From positions 8,774,597 to 8,838,596 of the forward strand of contig CM070909.1 of the NCBI GenBank assembly GCA_036417435.1: 64,000 bases of DNA. The letters run 5' to 3'. The notes under the pieces were generated by a model. It was not told the origin of the DNA, did not search any database, and was given only the letters and a program-made list of their open reading frames with translations. Position 1 is the stretch's first letter. Each line of letters opens with the position of its first letter. The stretch comes from Inia geoffrensis (taxonomy: Eukaryota > Chordata > Mammalia > Artiodactyla > Iniidae). A program made the position numbers and the translations under genes. This document shows, in pieces, positions 32,326 to 43,330 of this stretch.

Positions 32326-33824
32326 AGGAGAGAAAGTCTGACCCAGTTGCAGTGGAATATCTACCCCTGACCAGTCAGCTGTCAGGTGGGGGGATCAGCA
32401 CGTCATAAGGACCCGGCCACCCTCTGACCTGCAGACCGGGCCCAGGACCGGGAGAGGAGGCATCGTGAGAGCTGGCAGACACCCAGGAAGGAGCCAGCTG
32501 GTCCGCCCTCGCTGCCCTCAGTCCAGCCGGAACGAGCCTGCTCTGCTAGCCACCAGGACCAGGGGAAGCTCTGCAGCAGAGGGAAAACCAAGATGGCCCA
32601 GAGCTCTCAGGAAGTTTTAGGTTACAAACAGGCAATTGACAGCCAATAGCAACAATAGCTGTGAGTCCAGAAAGCATCCCCTTGAGCAAAAGAGGATATA
32701 GCCGGGTATGCTGGTCTCTTGGTTCAACTGTGAAATGCAGCCCAAGGGCAACAAATATGAATAGAGACAGCTGGATAATAAAAGGTTATTACTTCACCTG
32801 GTGCCCTTCAGGACAGAAAGTGCTTTAAAATCCCCACACTCCTGGCACTCTCCTCACAAGGGCCCACCTCTCCATATCCCTCATCCCCCAGAGTAGAGTC
32901 AAGTGGTGCAAGGTTGGAGCCAAGCCTCCCTCTGTATCCCAGCACTCGTTCCAGACCTCTGTGGTTTCCCTCCCCCAGGAAGGAGGTTTTAACTAGTGCA
33001 TTAGGACACTCCAGGGATACGGTGAATTTTTATTTCACCGACAGGCTAGGGCATCTTATGAGCTTCTTGGGCACAAGATGGAAAAGTATGCGTGGACTTA
33101 AACAGCGCAAGTAGGCAGATCCATAGCTGGGTGAATCCAGCCCCCATACAAGGGCAGAGGGCTCCACTGGGGAGCTACAGGGCCCTGCTTTGCCCTACCT
33201 TGGTCAATGTTTTTAATGATAACTTGGAATATTATTAAACACTGTAGGTTTCACAAAGCTCTAAGAAATATCCAGTAACTTGGGTAACAAATTATAGTTC
33301 AAAGACATCTCAGGGTCTAGAATAATGGATTATAACACCCAAAGGCTATATCTTAACAGGAATAAATAATCAGTAAATGCGGTCAAGCAATCAAGGAGCT
33401 GAATAAGTTAAGCACATGTTTGGCTGGTTGGATAATAGTGTTTATCCCCCATATGTTAAGTCCAGAGGCAACCACAGGTGTTGATTTAGTAGCAAGGCAC
33501 TGTCAAAAATGGCATCGCTGTGATTCTCTTGGCTTGTACCCCATGGCCACAAGGTAGCTGCCACAACTCCAAACATCTCTACATTCACAGGAGGAAGTGG
33601 GGAGAAGAGCAAATGTTTCATACAACTACCCTTTCTATCTAAAATGCAAAAGCTTCTCCCAACAGACTGGAAGCCAACTTCCATTTGTGAATCATTAGCC
33701 AAAATCTGACACTGGGGTACTCAGAGCTATAAAGGAAGCTGAGAACATGAGTATCTAGTTTTTCCAACCTATAGTGAAAGTGGAAAAGGGGCAAATGAGA
33801 TGCGAGTGTCTCGCTGGTGGTGTT
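32326..33824. other. Unassigned intergenic stretch
   Basis: About 1.5 kb, A/T-rich in its right half. No gene, and no repeat that I can name; parts (32640..33300) look like decayed repeat sequence. Confidence 0.4.
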
Positions 33825-33949
33825 TTGGTTTGGGTTTTTTTGACCGCACCACACGGCTTGTGGGATCTTAGTTCCCCAACCAGGGATTGAACCTGGGCCC
33901 TGGTAGTGAAAGTGCTGAGTCCTAACCACTGGACCGCCAGAGAATTCCC
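33825..33949 (-). mobile_element. Short CHR-related SINE
   Basis: T-rich start, gaccgcaccacacggcttgt, gggattgaacctgggccctg, end accgccagagaattccca. Confidence 0.85.
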
Positions 33950-33954
33950 AGATG

Positions 33955-34060
33955 TGTTCTATTCCATTTTACAGCTGGAGAACTTGAGGTTCAGAGAAGT
34001 TACATATTTGTCCCAAGATCATCCAGTTAATATGCTAGATACAGATTGGAATCCAGGTCT
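33955..34060 (-). mobile_element. MIR SINE, partial
   Basis: Antisense: attccattttacagctggag, ttcagagaagttacatattt, gtcccaagatcatccagtta. Confidence 0.6.
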
Positions 34061-34135
34061 GTACTTCTTTGGTCTTATTGCACATTTTACACAGTGGTGC
34101 CTCCCGGATTAATATCACAGGAGGAAATTTAACAA

Positions 34136-34377
34136 AAACATACTGGAGGGTTTCCCTGGTGGCACAGTGATTGAGAGTCCGCCTGCCGATGCAGGGGACG
34201 CAGGTTCGCGCCCCGGTCCGGGAAGATCCCACATGCCGCGGAGTGGCTGGGCCGGTGAGCCATGGCCGCTGAGCCTGCGCATCCAGAGCCTGTGCTCCGC
34301 AGCGGGAGAGGCCACAACAGTGAGAGGCCCGCGTACCGCAAAAAAAAAAAAAAAAAAAAAGAAACAAACATACTGGA
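34136..34377 (+). mobile_element. Young CHR SINE with 12-bp TSD
   Basis: Body 34148..34365, gggtttccctggtggcacag to an A21 tail. Duplications aaacatactgga at 34136 and 34366. Confidence 0.93.
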
Positions 34378-35212
34378 ACACCTTTTGATTGGAAGACCTC
34401 AATTCCATAAATACAAGATAGAAAACAATATCATTTGGAAAAAGACATGAAAATGTAGCTTATCACAAACCTAACAGAAGCCAACTCTGTGAGGTAAGGC
34501 TGTCCTGGGCTCCATCCAGAGAGGTAGATGTCCAGGTGGAGGGAGAAAATAAAGCCACGGACACAGCAGTCAGGCCCCAGAGCAGTATGAGGCTCCGGTC
34601 TGGGGCCTCCTCAAAGAGGAAGGTGACCAACTCCAGAGACCCGGAGGGGGCAGACCTAGAACCCTGTCTTCCAAGAAGAGAGTGAGGGACCAGGGGATTC
34701 AAACCTGGGCAAGGATGCGGAACCAACAACACAACAAACTTTGTTTGCAAGTATCTAGAGGACTATAAGGTGGACCAGGGGTATATGTTGTCCCAGGGGC
34801 CACAGCCAGAGTTCATGGGTAGAACACACAGGGAACAGATTTTGGCGTAATGCCAAGAAAACTCCTTGAAACCAGGGCTGTCTAATAGAGTAGTGGGTGC
34901 TGGGCTATGGGGAGCGGCAGGGGAACAGGAGAGCCTGGAGATGGGGACTTGAGAAACTCCTACATCCCTTGCATCTTAGAGATCTCATAAAGACGTAGGT
35001 CTCCCAGTGAATACCCACGAAACCAGGGCTCTCTCTATTTTTTTTTCACTTGGGGTGCAGGGGTGGGAGCAAGGGTGAGGGGAGGACCTCTAGTAAAGAT
35101 TAAAGTAATAGGAATGGTGAATATTTCCATGGACAACCCCAAAATAATGCTTTACCTCTGAAATTGTTGCATGTTTTTTCCATATTCAGCGCCATGGTTG
35201 GGCTGTTCAAGA
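34378..35212. other. Unassigned intergenic stretch
   Basis: No gene or nameable repeat seen. Open frames are short. Confidence 0.4.
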
Positions 35213-35928
35213 TGTGAGCAGATAGGATAGGGGGTCCCCAGAGAAAGAGAACCAGGCATAGTTTTCTTGACATCAGAGAAGCCGTCTTTGGCCTAAGCCA
35301 GTTTGTGATCTAAGCCTGGACACAGTGCTTGCCCTCGAACAGGTCTCAGTAATCAATGATCTTAAGGGAACAAAGGAATGCAGGAACACAGGAAAAGCAG
35401 TCAAGAAACAATAGTTCAGCCATAAAACAGGGTCCTAGTTCCTCCCCAAGGAGCATAACAATCTGATACATACCTTTGAACTAAGGCCCCAACACAGGTG
35501 GAGATTGGAATGATGATCTTGACCTTCTTTTTGGCCGCAGAGATCTCAGTTCCCAGGCCAGGTATTGAACCCGGGCCACAGCCGTGAAAGCCCAGCATCC
35601 TAACCACTAGGCCACCAGGAAACTCCCAGATGTTGACCTTTTCTGACCCTAGGATTTCAATCAACTAAAGCTGGGACTCCGTCAACCTTTGCCCCAATTC
35701 TAGGCTGAATTCTCCTCAACTCAAGCCCCTCCCTGAATATGCATGGACCCTTACCTTAAATCCTCCCCAATTTTGCTGTTTCGGAAAGGACCTTACTTTG
35801 GGAAAGACCCCCGGTGTCCTCCTTACTCGTTGCCAGTGATGATTCCTTCCTTTTCCCGCTCTTTGGCTTGGCTGAGTCTTTTGGCTTGACGTCCACCAAG
35901 AAGCGACCCCATTTTGGGGGTAACAAAG
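35213..35928 (+). mobile_element. ERV LTR, family A, copy 1
   Basis: Shares extended text with the copy at 44577..45120: gagaaagagaaccaggcat, gaacaggtctcagtaat, accttactttgggaaag versus the matching R/U5 block with ccttccttttcccgctcttt. A short SINE interrupts it at 35527..35628. Ends are approximate (begins near tgtgagcag, ends near gggtaaca). No retroviral gene adjoins it. Confidence 0.6.
35515..35640 (-). mobile_element. Short CHR-related SINE inside the LTR
   Basis: Body 35527..35628: ttggccgcagagatctcagt, ggtattgaacccgggccaca, end gccaccaggaaactccc. Flanks gatcttgacctt and gatgttgacctt. Confidence 0.82.
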
Positions 35929-36150
35929 ACGCAAAGAAAAGAGCACCCCAACCCGTAACTAATGGGATTCGGGCGAGGATTTTCAGCATCTCGGCAGCCA
36001 CGCCACAACTTCTGCATTTCTGCGCTTCTAGTCTGGATCGTGCAACAGACCTGACAGAAGCCCAGGACGGTGGCTCATCCCAGCTCTGCATACGGCATCT
36101 CTGCTTCTCTCTGATCTCACAGAGAAGCTCCCTTGGCAGAAAGGATCTAG
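35929..36150. other. Unassigned intergenic stretch
   Basis: Short stretch between LTR copy 1 and the nested SINE pair. Nothing recognised. Confidence 0.4.
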
Positions 36151-36650
36151 GGACTTGCCTGGTGGTCCAGTGGTAAAGAATCCGCCTTTGGGCTTCCCTG
36201 GTGGCGCAGTGGTTGAGAGTCCGCCTGCCGATGCAGGGAACACGGGTTCGTGCCCCGGTCCGGGAAGATCCCACGTGCCACGGAGCGGCTGGGCCCGTGA
36301 GCCATGGCCGCTGAGCCTGCGCGTCCGGAGCCTGTGCTCCGCAAGGGGAGAGGCCATAACAGTGAGAGGCCCACGTACCGCAAAAAAAAAAAAAAAAAAA
36401 AAAGGAATATGCCTTCCAATGCAGGGGACGTGGGTTCGATCCCTGGTCGGGGAACTAAGATCCCGCGTGCCATGGGGCAACTAAGCCTGTGCGCCATAAC
36501 TACAGAGCCCACGTGCCCTGGAACCACAACTAGAGAGAGGCCCACGCGCCACAACAAAGATCATTACCCACACCGCAACGAAAGATCCCGCTCGCCTCAG
36601 TGAAGACCCTGCGTGCCGCAACTAAGACCCGACGCAGCCCCAAAAAACGC
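36151..36650 (+). mobile_element. Long-form CHR SINE, outer element of a nest
   Basis: The head gggacttgcctggtggtcca is at 36151..36188 and the remainder, from ccaatgcaggggacgtgggt to gcagccccaaaaaac, at 36416..36650, split by the young SINE. Confidence 0.85.
36178..36415 (+). mobile_element. Young CHR SINE nested in an older SINE
   Basis: Body 36189..36404 with an A22 tail. Duplicated target gaatccgcctt (36178) and gaatatgcctt (36405), derived from the outer SINE. Confidence 0.92.
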
Positions 36651-37659
36651 ATCTAAACGGTAGTTGGCGACACTGATCCCTGGTCCCAGGGGTTATGGTG
36701 AAGGGAGCCGTGTCCACGCTCAGGATGCCCCATGGTCTCCCAAGCACAGGAAATTAGGCAAAAAGAACTTCCTCGGACACCTTTCCCAGTTAGAGCTGAC
36801 TGGCTCAAGGACCACCTGGGACAGCCTCCCTAGATGATCCCGCCCCATAGCACTCACACCCCAAGGGGGTCTTCAATGGCATACTCGGAGTTAATAGGCC
36901 TGTTGAAGTATGTTCTCCTTACGTAAGCGTGACCACACTCCAGGAGGGCTGGGATTATGCGTGTGGGTCTTGGGGAAAGGGAAGTTACAGGGAGGGTCTA
37001 AGAACCATGGAAAGTCAATGGCAGGGTCAGCTGCAGGTTCCTGGGTCCCAAGCCAGGGATCATCGGAGTCTTAGGACTTTATTCCACCAAGCTAAGTTCT
37101 CTGCTCTCCGGCTCAGCCCACCCCACCCACAGTTTTAATGCTGGCTTGGAGAGGCCTGAGCAGCTAATGTAATAGTTTTCACTCAGGCATTGGCTGGCAG
37201 ACCCCTGGAGAGCTAATTCGATTTCTTTCCGTTTAAATTGGATTTCCCTAAACCATCTGCTTCCCCTGCGGCGATGCAGACAGGATCAGATCTGATTCCA
37301 GGATAGAATCCCCTCTACTTTGCAATGCCCCACGGAGGCAGAGCTGACCTTTTGGCCAAGTCAGGCAGTGAGGGACCCAGTGCGGGCTGTTCTAACACCC
37401 CCTGCAAGGACCCATAGATCTCAGCAGAGTTTGGGCTGTCCAGCTGACCCTCAGTACTGCCCTGGGAGTCAGGGATGCCAGCTAAAAATTGTCGCTCACC
37501 ATCTTGTTCTACAAGAACGAAGTTGTGAGCCACTGCAGCCACTGACCTCCATCACATCCTGAAAGGAGTCCAAGGTGGAGATCAGGAACGAGGGTCTCTG
37601 TGCTCTGGGAAAAACTGGCAGAATAGTCCTTCAGATAGTTAGATATTTTCAGGAGAAGA
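36651..37659. other. Unassigned intergenic stretch
   Basis: About 1 kb with no gene. The right part (from about 37250) may be ERV-derived flank of the LTR pieces that follow; I cannot confirm it. Confidence 0.35.
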
Positions 37660-37900
37660 TCTTATGAGCCCGATTTCTTGCATCTTCTCATATCTAGAAA
37701 AGCGCTAAAATCATTAACAGAGATATCTGTCCCTCATGACGAGCAACAACCTTCTGCAAAAATGTGGGCTTCACTGCATGGATCCCCCTTCACTAAAATC
37801 ATACATGTACTGACCTGCCCCCTACCTCTCTGGAGCAGTTCCTCAGAGCTACCTGAGAGGCTGTCTCCCAGGCTATAGTCCTCATTTTTCCCTGTGGATG
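37660..37900 (+). mobile_element. ERV LTR fragment, family B
   Basis: Shares cttgcatcttctcatat, agagctacctgagaggctgt and neighbouring text with the next LTR. Only part of the LTR is present. Confidence 0.5.
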
Positions 37901-37910
37901 AAAAATGTTG

Positions 37911-38487
37911 CCTGCTATATCAGTAAACAAAGAATGTTGTGGCTGCCAAGCCACCGGCCACTGCAGCGGCCCTGACTGTGTACCCAGAGGGGATTCAGGA
38001 TGGAGAAAACCAGGCCCTAGATATATTCTGGCCCTAGATAGTTACAGTGCATATCAAAGGGATGGATTTCCCTGAACCCAGACTCTTGCATCTTCCCATA
38101 CATAGAAAAACACTAAATTCATTAACTTGAGATGTCTGGTGGTTTTTCTTTAATTAACAGTAAGCTTTTTATTTTTATTGGCTGTACCGCGTGGTAGGCG
38201 GGATCTTAATTCCCTGATCAGGGATGGAGCCTGTGCCCCCTGCGGTGGAAGCACAGAGTTCTAACCACTGGACCGCCAGGGAATCCAACAGTAATTTTTG
38301 ATGTTCTGACTGCCTGGGATTGTTTTTGCAGAAACTCCTGTGTATCCTGGCTCCCCCCTTACCTCTTCAGAGCAGTCCCTCAGAGCTACCTGAGAGGCTG
38401 TCTTCTGAGCTTAAGGCCTCAGAAAATCCACCACATAAAACATAATTCTCAACTTTTCGGTTGTGCAATTTCTTCTTTCAATCGACA
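37911..38487 (+). mobile_element. ERV LTR, family B, fuller copy
   Basis: Begins tgttgcctgc and ends near tcgaca, as LTR ends do. It carries cttgcatcttcccatac, agagctacctgagaggctgt and a pyrimidine-rich end. A short CHR SINE interrupts it. No gag, pol or env adjoins it. Confidence 0.5.
38155..38293 (-). mobile_element. Short CHR-related SINE inside the LTR
   Basis: Body 38165..38285: ggctgtaccgcgtggtaggc, end accgccagggaatcc. Flanks aacagtaa on both sides. Confidence 0.82.
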
Positions 38488-38554
38488 GAGGGAGACACGT
38501 GGGTTATTCTACATTCTCAGCACGTGGGGAAAGAAGAGGCAAAGAGGCATGCGG

Positions 38555-39145
38555 CTTCTCTCACGGCGCCGTGGTTAAGAATCTGTCTGGGGGCTGCCCT
38601 GGGGGCTTCCCTGGTGGCGCAGCGGTTGGGAGTCCGCCTGCCGAGGCAGGGGACGCGGGTTCGTGCCCCGGTCCGGGAGGATCCCACGTGCCGCGGAGTG
38701 GCTGGGCCCGTGAGCCGTGGCCGCTGAGCCTGCGCGTCCGGAGCCTGTTGCTCCGCCACGGGAGAGGCCACAACAGTGAGGGGCCCGCGGACCGCAAAAC
38801 AAACAAAAAAAAAGAATCCGCCTGCCAATGCAGGGCACACGGTTCGAGCCCTGGTCCAGGAAGATCCCACGTGCCGCGGAGCAACTAAGCCCGCGTGCCA
38901 CAACTACTGAGCCTGCGCTCTAGAGCCTGTGAGCTACAACTGCTGAGCCTGCGTGCCACAACTACTGAAGCCCGCACGCCTAGAGCCCGTGCTCCGCAAC
39001 AAGAGAAGCCACTGCAGTGAGAAGCCCGCGCACCACAACGAAGAGTAGCCCCCACTCACCTCAACTAAAGAAAGCCGGCACGCAGCAACAAAGACCCAAA
39101 GCAGCCAAAAATAAATAAATAAATAAATAAGTAAAATTTTAACAA
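38555..39145 (+). mobile_element. Long-form CHR SINE, outer element of a nest
   Basis: The head fragment up to ttaagaatctgtctg is followed, after the nested young SINE, by ccaatgcagggcacacggtt through gcagccaaaaataaataaat. Confidence 0.82.
38577..38824 (+). mobile_element. Young CHR SINE with a duplicated head
   Basis: Main body about 38603..38811 (ggcttccctggtggcgcagc to an A-rich tail). It is preceded by ggggctgccctg, a second, imperfect copy of the SINE head. Flanks aagaatctgtctg and aagaatccgcctg. Confidence 0.82.
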
Positions 39146-39477
39146 AAACAAGGTGTGGACGTGCCCAGGACCGCAAAGCCCAAGCCGGCCTAGAGAAGAC
39201 CCACAGCCATGGGGGAGGGGCTATGGGGGAGGAAGACATTTTCCTCTACCCTCCGGGCTCCTCTGGCTGATTTAAGAATTAAGTTGACATGAGACAGATT
39301 AACAGGAGAAAATCAAACAAAAGTTTCTAACCCGCCTACATGGGAGATGGAAACCTGAGTAAGCCTCACCTTAAATACCACCCTCAGCAGAAGACAAAAG
39401 AGAATGCGGAGGGCGGGGAGAGCCAGTTAGGGGAGGTGACCAGGAAAAGCCCAGCAAACAAGGGTAAGGTTGTGATG

Positions 39478-39812
39478 TGGTTTATTTATTTATTTATTTA
39501 TTTTTCTTTTTGGCTGCGTTGGGTCTTCAATGCTGCGCGCGGGCTTTCTCTAGTTGCAGCGAGCAGGGGCTACTCTTCGTTGCGGTGCGCGGGCTTCTCG
39601 TTGCGGTGGCTTCTCTTGTTGTGGAGCACAGGCTCTAGAGCACGGGGGCTTCAGTAGTTGTGGCTCGCGGGCTCAGTAGTTGTGGCACACGGGCTTAGTT
39701 GCTCCGCAGCATGTGGGATCTTCCCGGACCAGGGCTCGAACCCGTGTCCCCTGCATTGGCAGGCAGATTCTTAACCATTCCGCCATCAGGGAAGCCCCTG
39801 TGATTCAGTTTA
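39478..39812 (-). mobile_element. Long-form CHR SINE
   Basis: Body about 39484..39797: (attt)n, ggctgcgttgggtcttcaat, end gccatcagggaagccc. Flanks tgtgatgtggttt and tgtgattcagttt. Confidence 0.88.
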
Positions 39813-40962
39813 AAGTCATTGCTTCTCCAATGATGTTTCTAGAGTTCCTAGAGATCTGGTCATTCTCTTCTGGTACAACAAGAAAGACATCTTAGAAATG
39901 GAGATTTCCCTTATAAATGTCAGTGTTTCTTACACAAGGGTGACCCCTCCTTGGTTTTCAGAGTTTCTTTCAGGTCGCCTGTTTCTTAGAAAATAACCCG
40001 CTTAAAAAAATTAACATGCCAAAGAGACACATTTGGAGGTGACAAATTCTGGTCCCCCACAGGGCAGAGACACTGAAACAGATGTACATTCCAAAGACCT
40101 GTCCCTGGCATTCAGCAAACATGGTCCTTGGCCTTGGTTTCTTCATGTGTAAGTTGGAGCTGATAAAACATATATATGGGGTAGTTTTGGAAATAAAAAG
40201 TATTAAAAAGAAATGAGCTAACAAGCTGCAGAAGGACCTGGAGGAACCTTAAATGCATATTTACCAAGTGAAAGAAGCCAATCCGAAAAGGCTACCAACT
40301 GTGTGATTCCAACTACATGACATTCTGGAAAAGGAAACCATATCCCACAGGGTTAACAGAAACTGGTGACTAACAGAAATTCTTGAGCTTGTCTTACAGA
40401 GCAGCAGGTAAGGGAACAAATTGTTAAAAAACAAACAAAAACCCTCAGCTTGTAACCTGCCTTCAATTATCTTTTGACTCCTTAACTATCCCTACAGATA
40501 ACACCTCTGACCTGTGGGTCGCTAGAGTAACAGGGTGGGGGGCGTGGCTTAAGCCATTCCGAAACTTGGCATCAGCTCTTGTCCAGTTCATAGTTTGGTC
40601 CATGAATGACTTTCTGGGCAACTTTTGGTGTAAAGCAAAGGCAGAGAAGAAAGGTCATAGCACTTGAGTTAAGTACAAATCTCTCTCCCCTGGAGAGTAG
40701 TATTTTACCAAACCCTGGCTGACATAAGCAAATATTTTCATCATTTCCTTCATAAATAACTGGATGTTATATTCAGTATAATTTACATCTGCTTTCAATT
40801 GTGGTGGATTGGAAACTGTTAAATAACCGGTATATAATCACGGTCTGGTCAAGAAGACAGAATCCAAAATAGGTAATTCATCAGAGAGAATTTAATATAG
40901 GGAATTGGTTAAACAAGTTTTGGAGGACTGAAAAATCAAAAAGAGAATACAAGGAATGAAGA
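39813..40962. other. Unassigned intergenic stretch
   Basis: No gene seen. 40200..40500 resembles decayed LINE sequence (gtgtgattccaactacatga), otherwise unassigned. Confidence 0.4.
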
Positions 40963-41955
40963 AATAATAACCACGGGTACATGTGTCTTTTTGAATTATG
41001 GTTTTCTCAGGGTATATGCCCAGTAGTGGAACTGCTGGGTCATATGGTAATTCTATTTTTAGTTTTTTAAGGAACCTCCATACTGTTCTCCATAGTGGCT
41101 GTATCAATTTACATTCCCACCAACAGTGCGAGGGTTCCCTTTTCTCCACACCCTCTCCAGCATTTATCGTTTGTAGATTTTTTTTTTTTTTTTTTTTTTT
41201 TTTGCAGTACGCGGGCCTCTCACTGTTGTGGCCTCTCCCATTGCAGAGCACTGTTGTGGCCTCTCCCGTTGCAGAGCACGAACCCGTGTCCCCTGCATCA
41301 GCAGGCGGACTCTCAACCACTGCGTCACCAGGGAAGCCCTGTTTGTAGATTTTTTGATGATGGCCATTCTGACCAGTGTGAGGTGACATCTCATTGTAGT
41401 TTTGTTCATTGCAGCACTATTTACAATAGGCAGGACATGGAAACAACCCAAATGTCCATCGACAGATGAACGGATAAAGATGTGGTACATATATACAATG
41501 GAATATTAGCCGTAAAAAAGAACGAAAGGGGTCATTTGTAGAGACATGAATGGACCTAGAGACTGTAAGAGCGAAGTAAGTCAGAAAGAGAAAAACAAAT
41601 ACCATATATTAACGCATATATGTGGAATCTAGAAATGGTACAGATGAATCTGTTTGCAAGGTAGAAATAGAGACACAGACATAGAGAACAAATGTATGGA
41701 AACCAAGGGGGAAAGGGGAGGGGTGGGATGAACTGGGAAATTGGGATTGACATATGTTCACTATTAATACTGTGTATAAAATAGGTAACTGTTGGGAACA
41801 TACTGTAGAGCTCACAGAACTCTACTTAATGCTCTGTGGTGACCTAAATGGGAAGGAGATCCAAAAAAGGGGATATATGTATAAGTACAGCTGATTCACT
41901 AACCCAACATTGTAAAGCAACTATACCCCAATAGAAAAATAATAATAACCATGGG
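40963..41955 (+). mobile_element. L1 insertion with 5' inversion (twin priming)
   Basis: The insert 40978..41940 is flanked by 15-bp duplications aataataacca(c/t)ggg at 40963 and 41941. Bases 40978..about 41403 are antisense L1 ORF2 text; from about 41404 the same element continues in sense to the 3'UTR. A SINE is nested in the inverted part. This is the standard product of twin-primed reverse transcription. Non-functional. Confidence 0.88.
41169..41355 (-). mobile_element. Young CHR SINE, internally deleted and duplicated
   Basis: Body about 41185..41340. A 28-bp segment cactgttgtggcctctccc... is tandemly repeated (41221..41248 and 41249..41276), and the usual middle (from the gctccggacgcg region to before cacgaaccc) is missing. 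Flanks gtttgtagatttttt at 41169 and 41341. Confidence 0.9.
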
Positions 41956-42968
41956 AAACAGCTACCAACCCTAGGGCTAGGGGAACAGAGAGCAGATGTG
42001 GGGTTCCCGGGCCCTAGAAGCTCAGAAGAGGGGCCCTGAGGGCTGGGACAGACTCTGACGAGGGGCCACGTCCCCACTGTTGCCGGCACCTCTGCTGGCT
42101 GCCAAGAAGCTGATTTTGGGAGTACCACATCCTACACCTCTGATCGTTGGTATGGGATTCCTGAACCTTCACCGAGTGGGAACTCAGAAAAAACACTTAT
42201 GAGAGCAGGGGTGAGCCATGCCCCTCCCCCAGGGGCAGGTCCCTCGAGGCCCAAAGAAAATGGTCATGACTTTGACTATAATTGGAAGCTGTGGCTATTA
42301 TCTGAGACTGAACCTTGTCATTCTGGAATGAAGGCTGTTTTGCAACTCGAAGCTGCTGTAGACCTTATCCTAAAAGTCATCAGGGAAGTGTTGGGACTGC
42401 ACATCACTGCTGGGCCAGGGAGAACTGCCCCACGGAGCACAAGTTAGGAACAAGGCAGAGCCGCTGTGACACTGCAACCCACGGGCCCTGCTAACCTACT
42501 AGGTGCAAATATCAGGTGCCCGCCACATAGTAGGCATGCACTGATGGAATTGTTATTTTGAATCCCAGGGCTCTGACTCTTCCCACGAAGCTACACCAAA
42601 GGTAAGGTAACAAGAATGTTGGAATTTCACCTCCTTGAAGATTACAAAATCCTCAGGCCCAGCTCTGCCAGGAGCAGGGCTGTCTGAAAGAGGCTCTGGG
42701 ATTCCCTGCTCTGAGCGGGAAGGGCTGCCCCACGCTCAGCTTCCCACAACTTACAGGGAACAGCCATGTCCTAGGCCGAGGTCTCCAGGTGCTGGGCTGT
42801 TCCCAGTGCCCGTCAAGCACCGAAACCCAGGCTGGCTGACCCCAAGCAGCTTGTGGGTCTGTAACTGATCAGGACCCTATGGGGTCCTCCCCCGTACCCT
42901 CTGCTTTAGCTCCTCTCTGAAGGACCTACGTAACAGTATTTGATGCACATTTCCTGAGCCGTTTTGCA
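41956..42968. other. Unassigned intergenic stretch
   Basis: No gene seen. A sequence like the end of MIR/L2 (gccacatagtaggcatgcac) lies near 42520. Confidence 0.4.
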
Positions 42969-43330
42969 GATGTGAAAACCCCCCACCAAACGGAAGATGT
43001 TAACTACTGGATGACCTGAGAACGTAGCCCCAGGCCTCCTGGAGCCCAAGGACTGATCATGTTAACCCCTGTGACACCGCCCTGTTACCTCACCATCAGC
43101 CAGTCAGAGAACTGTGCACGAGCTGATCACAGACCCTGCGACCCCGGCCCCCCCGCCTCACCTGGCTTTTAAAAAGGCTTTGCCGAAACGCTTCGGAGAG
43201 CTCAGGGCTTCTTAGGGCATGAGCCCCCTGTCCCCTTGCGTTTTGGTATGTTTGGCCTTACGGTGCATCGCGCACACGAACTTGCACTAACATGTCCTTC
43301 ATTAACAAGGCTGCTTTAGAATTTGCCCTA
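42969..43330 (+). mobile_element. Possible ERV1-type LTR
   Basis: Has an LTR-like layout: ggcttttaaaaaggctttgc (TATA-like) and then gagctcagggcttcttaggg and catgagccccctgtcc, which look like an R region. No second copy in the window, so the call is weak. Confidence 0.35.
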
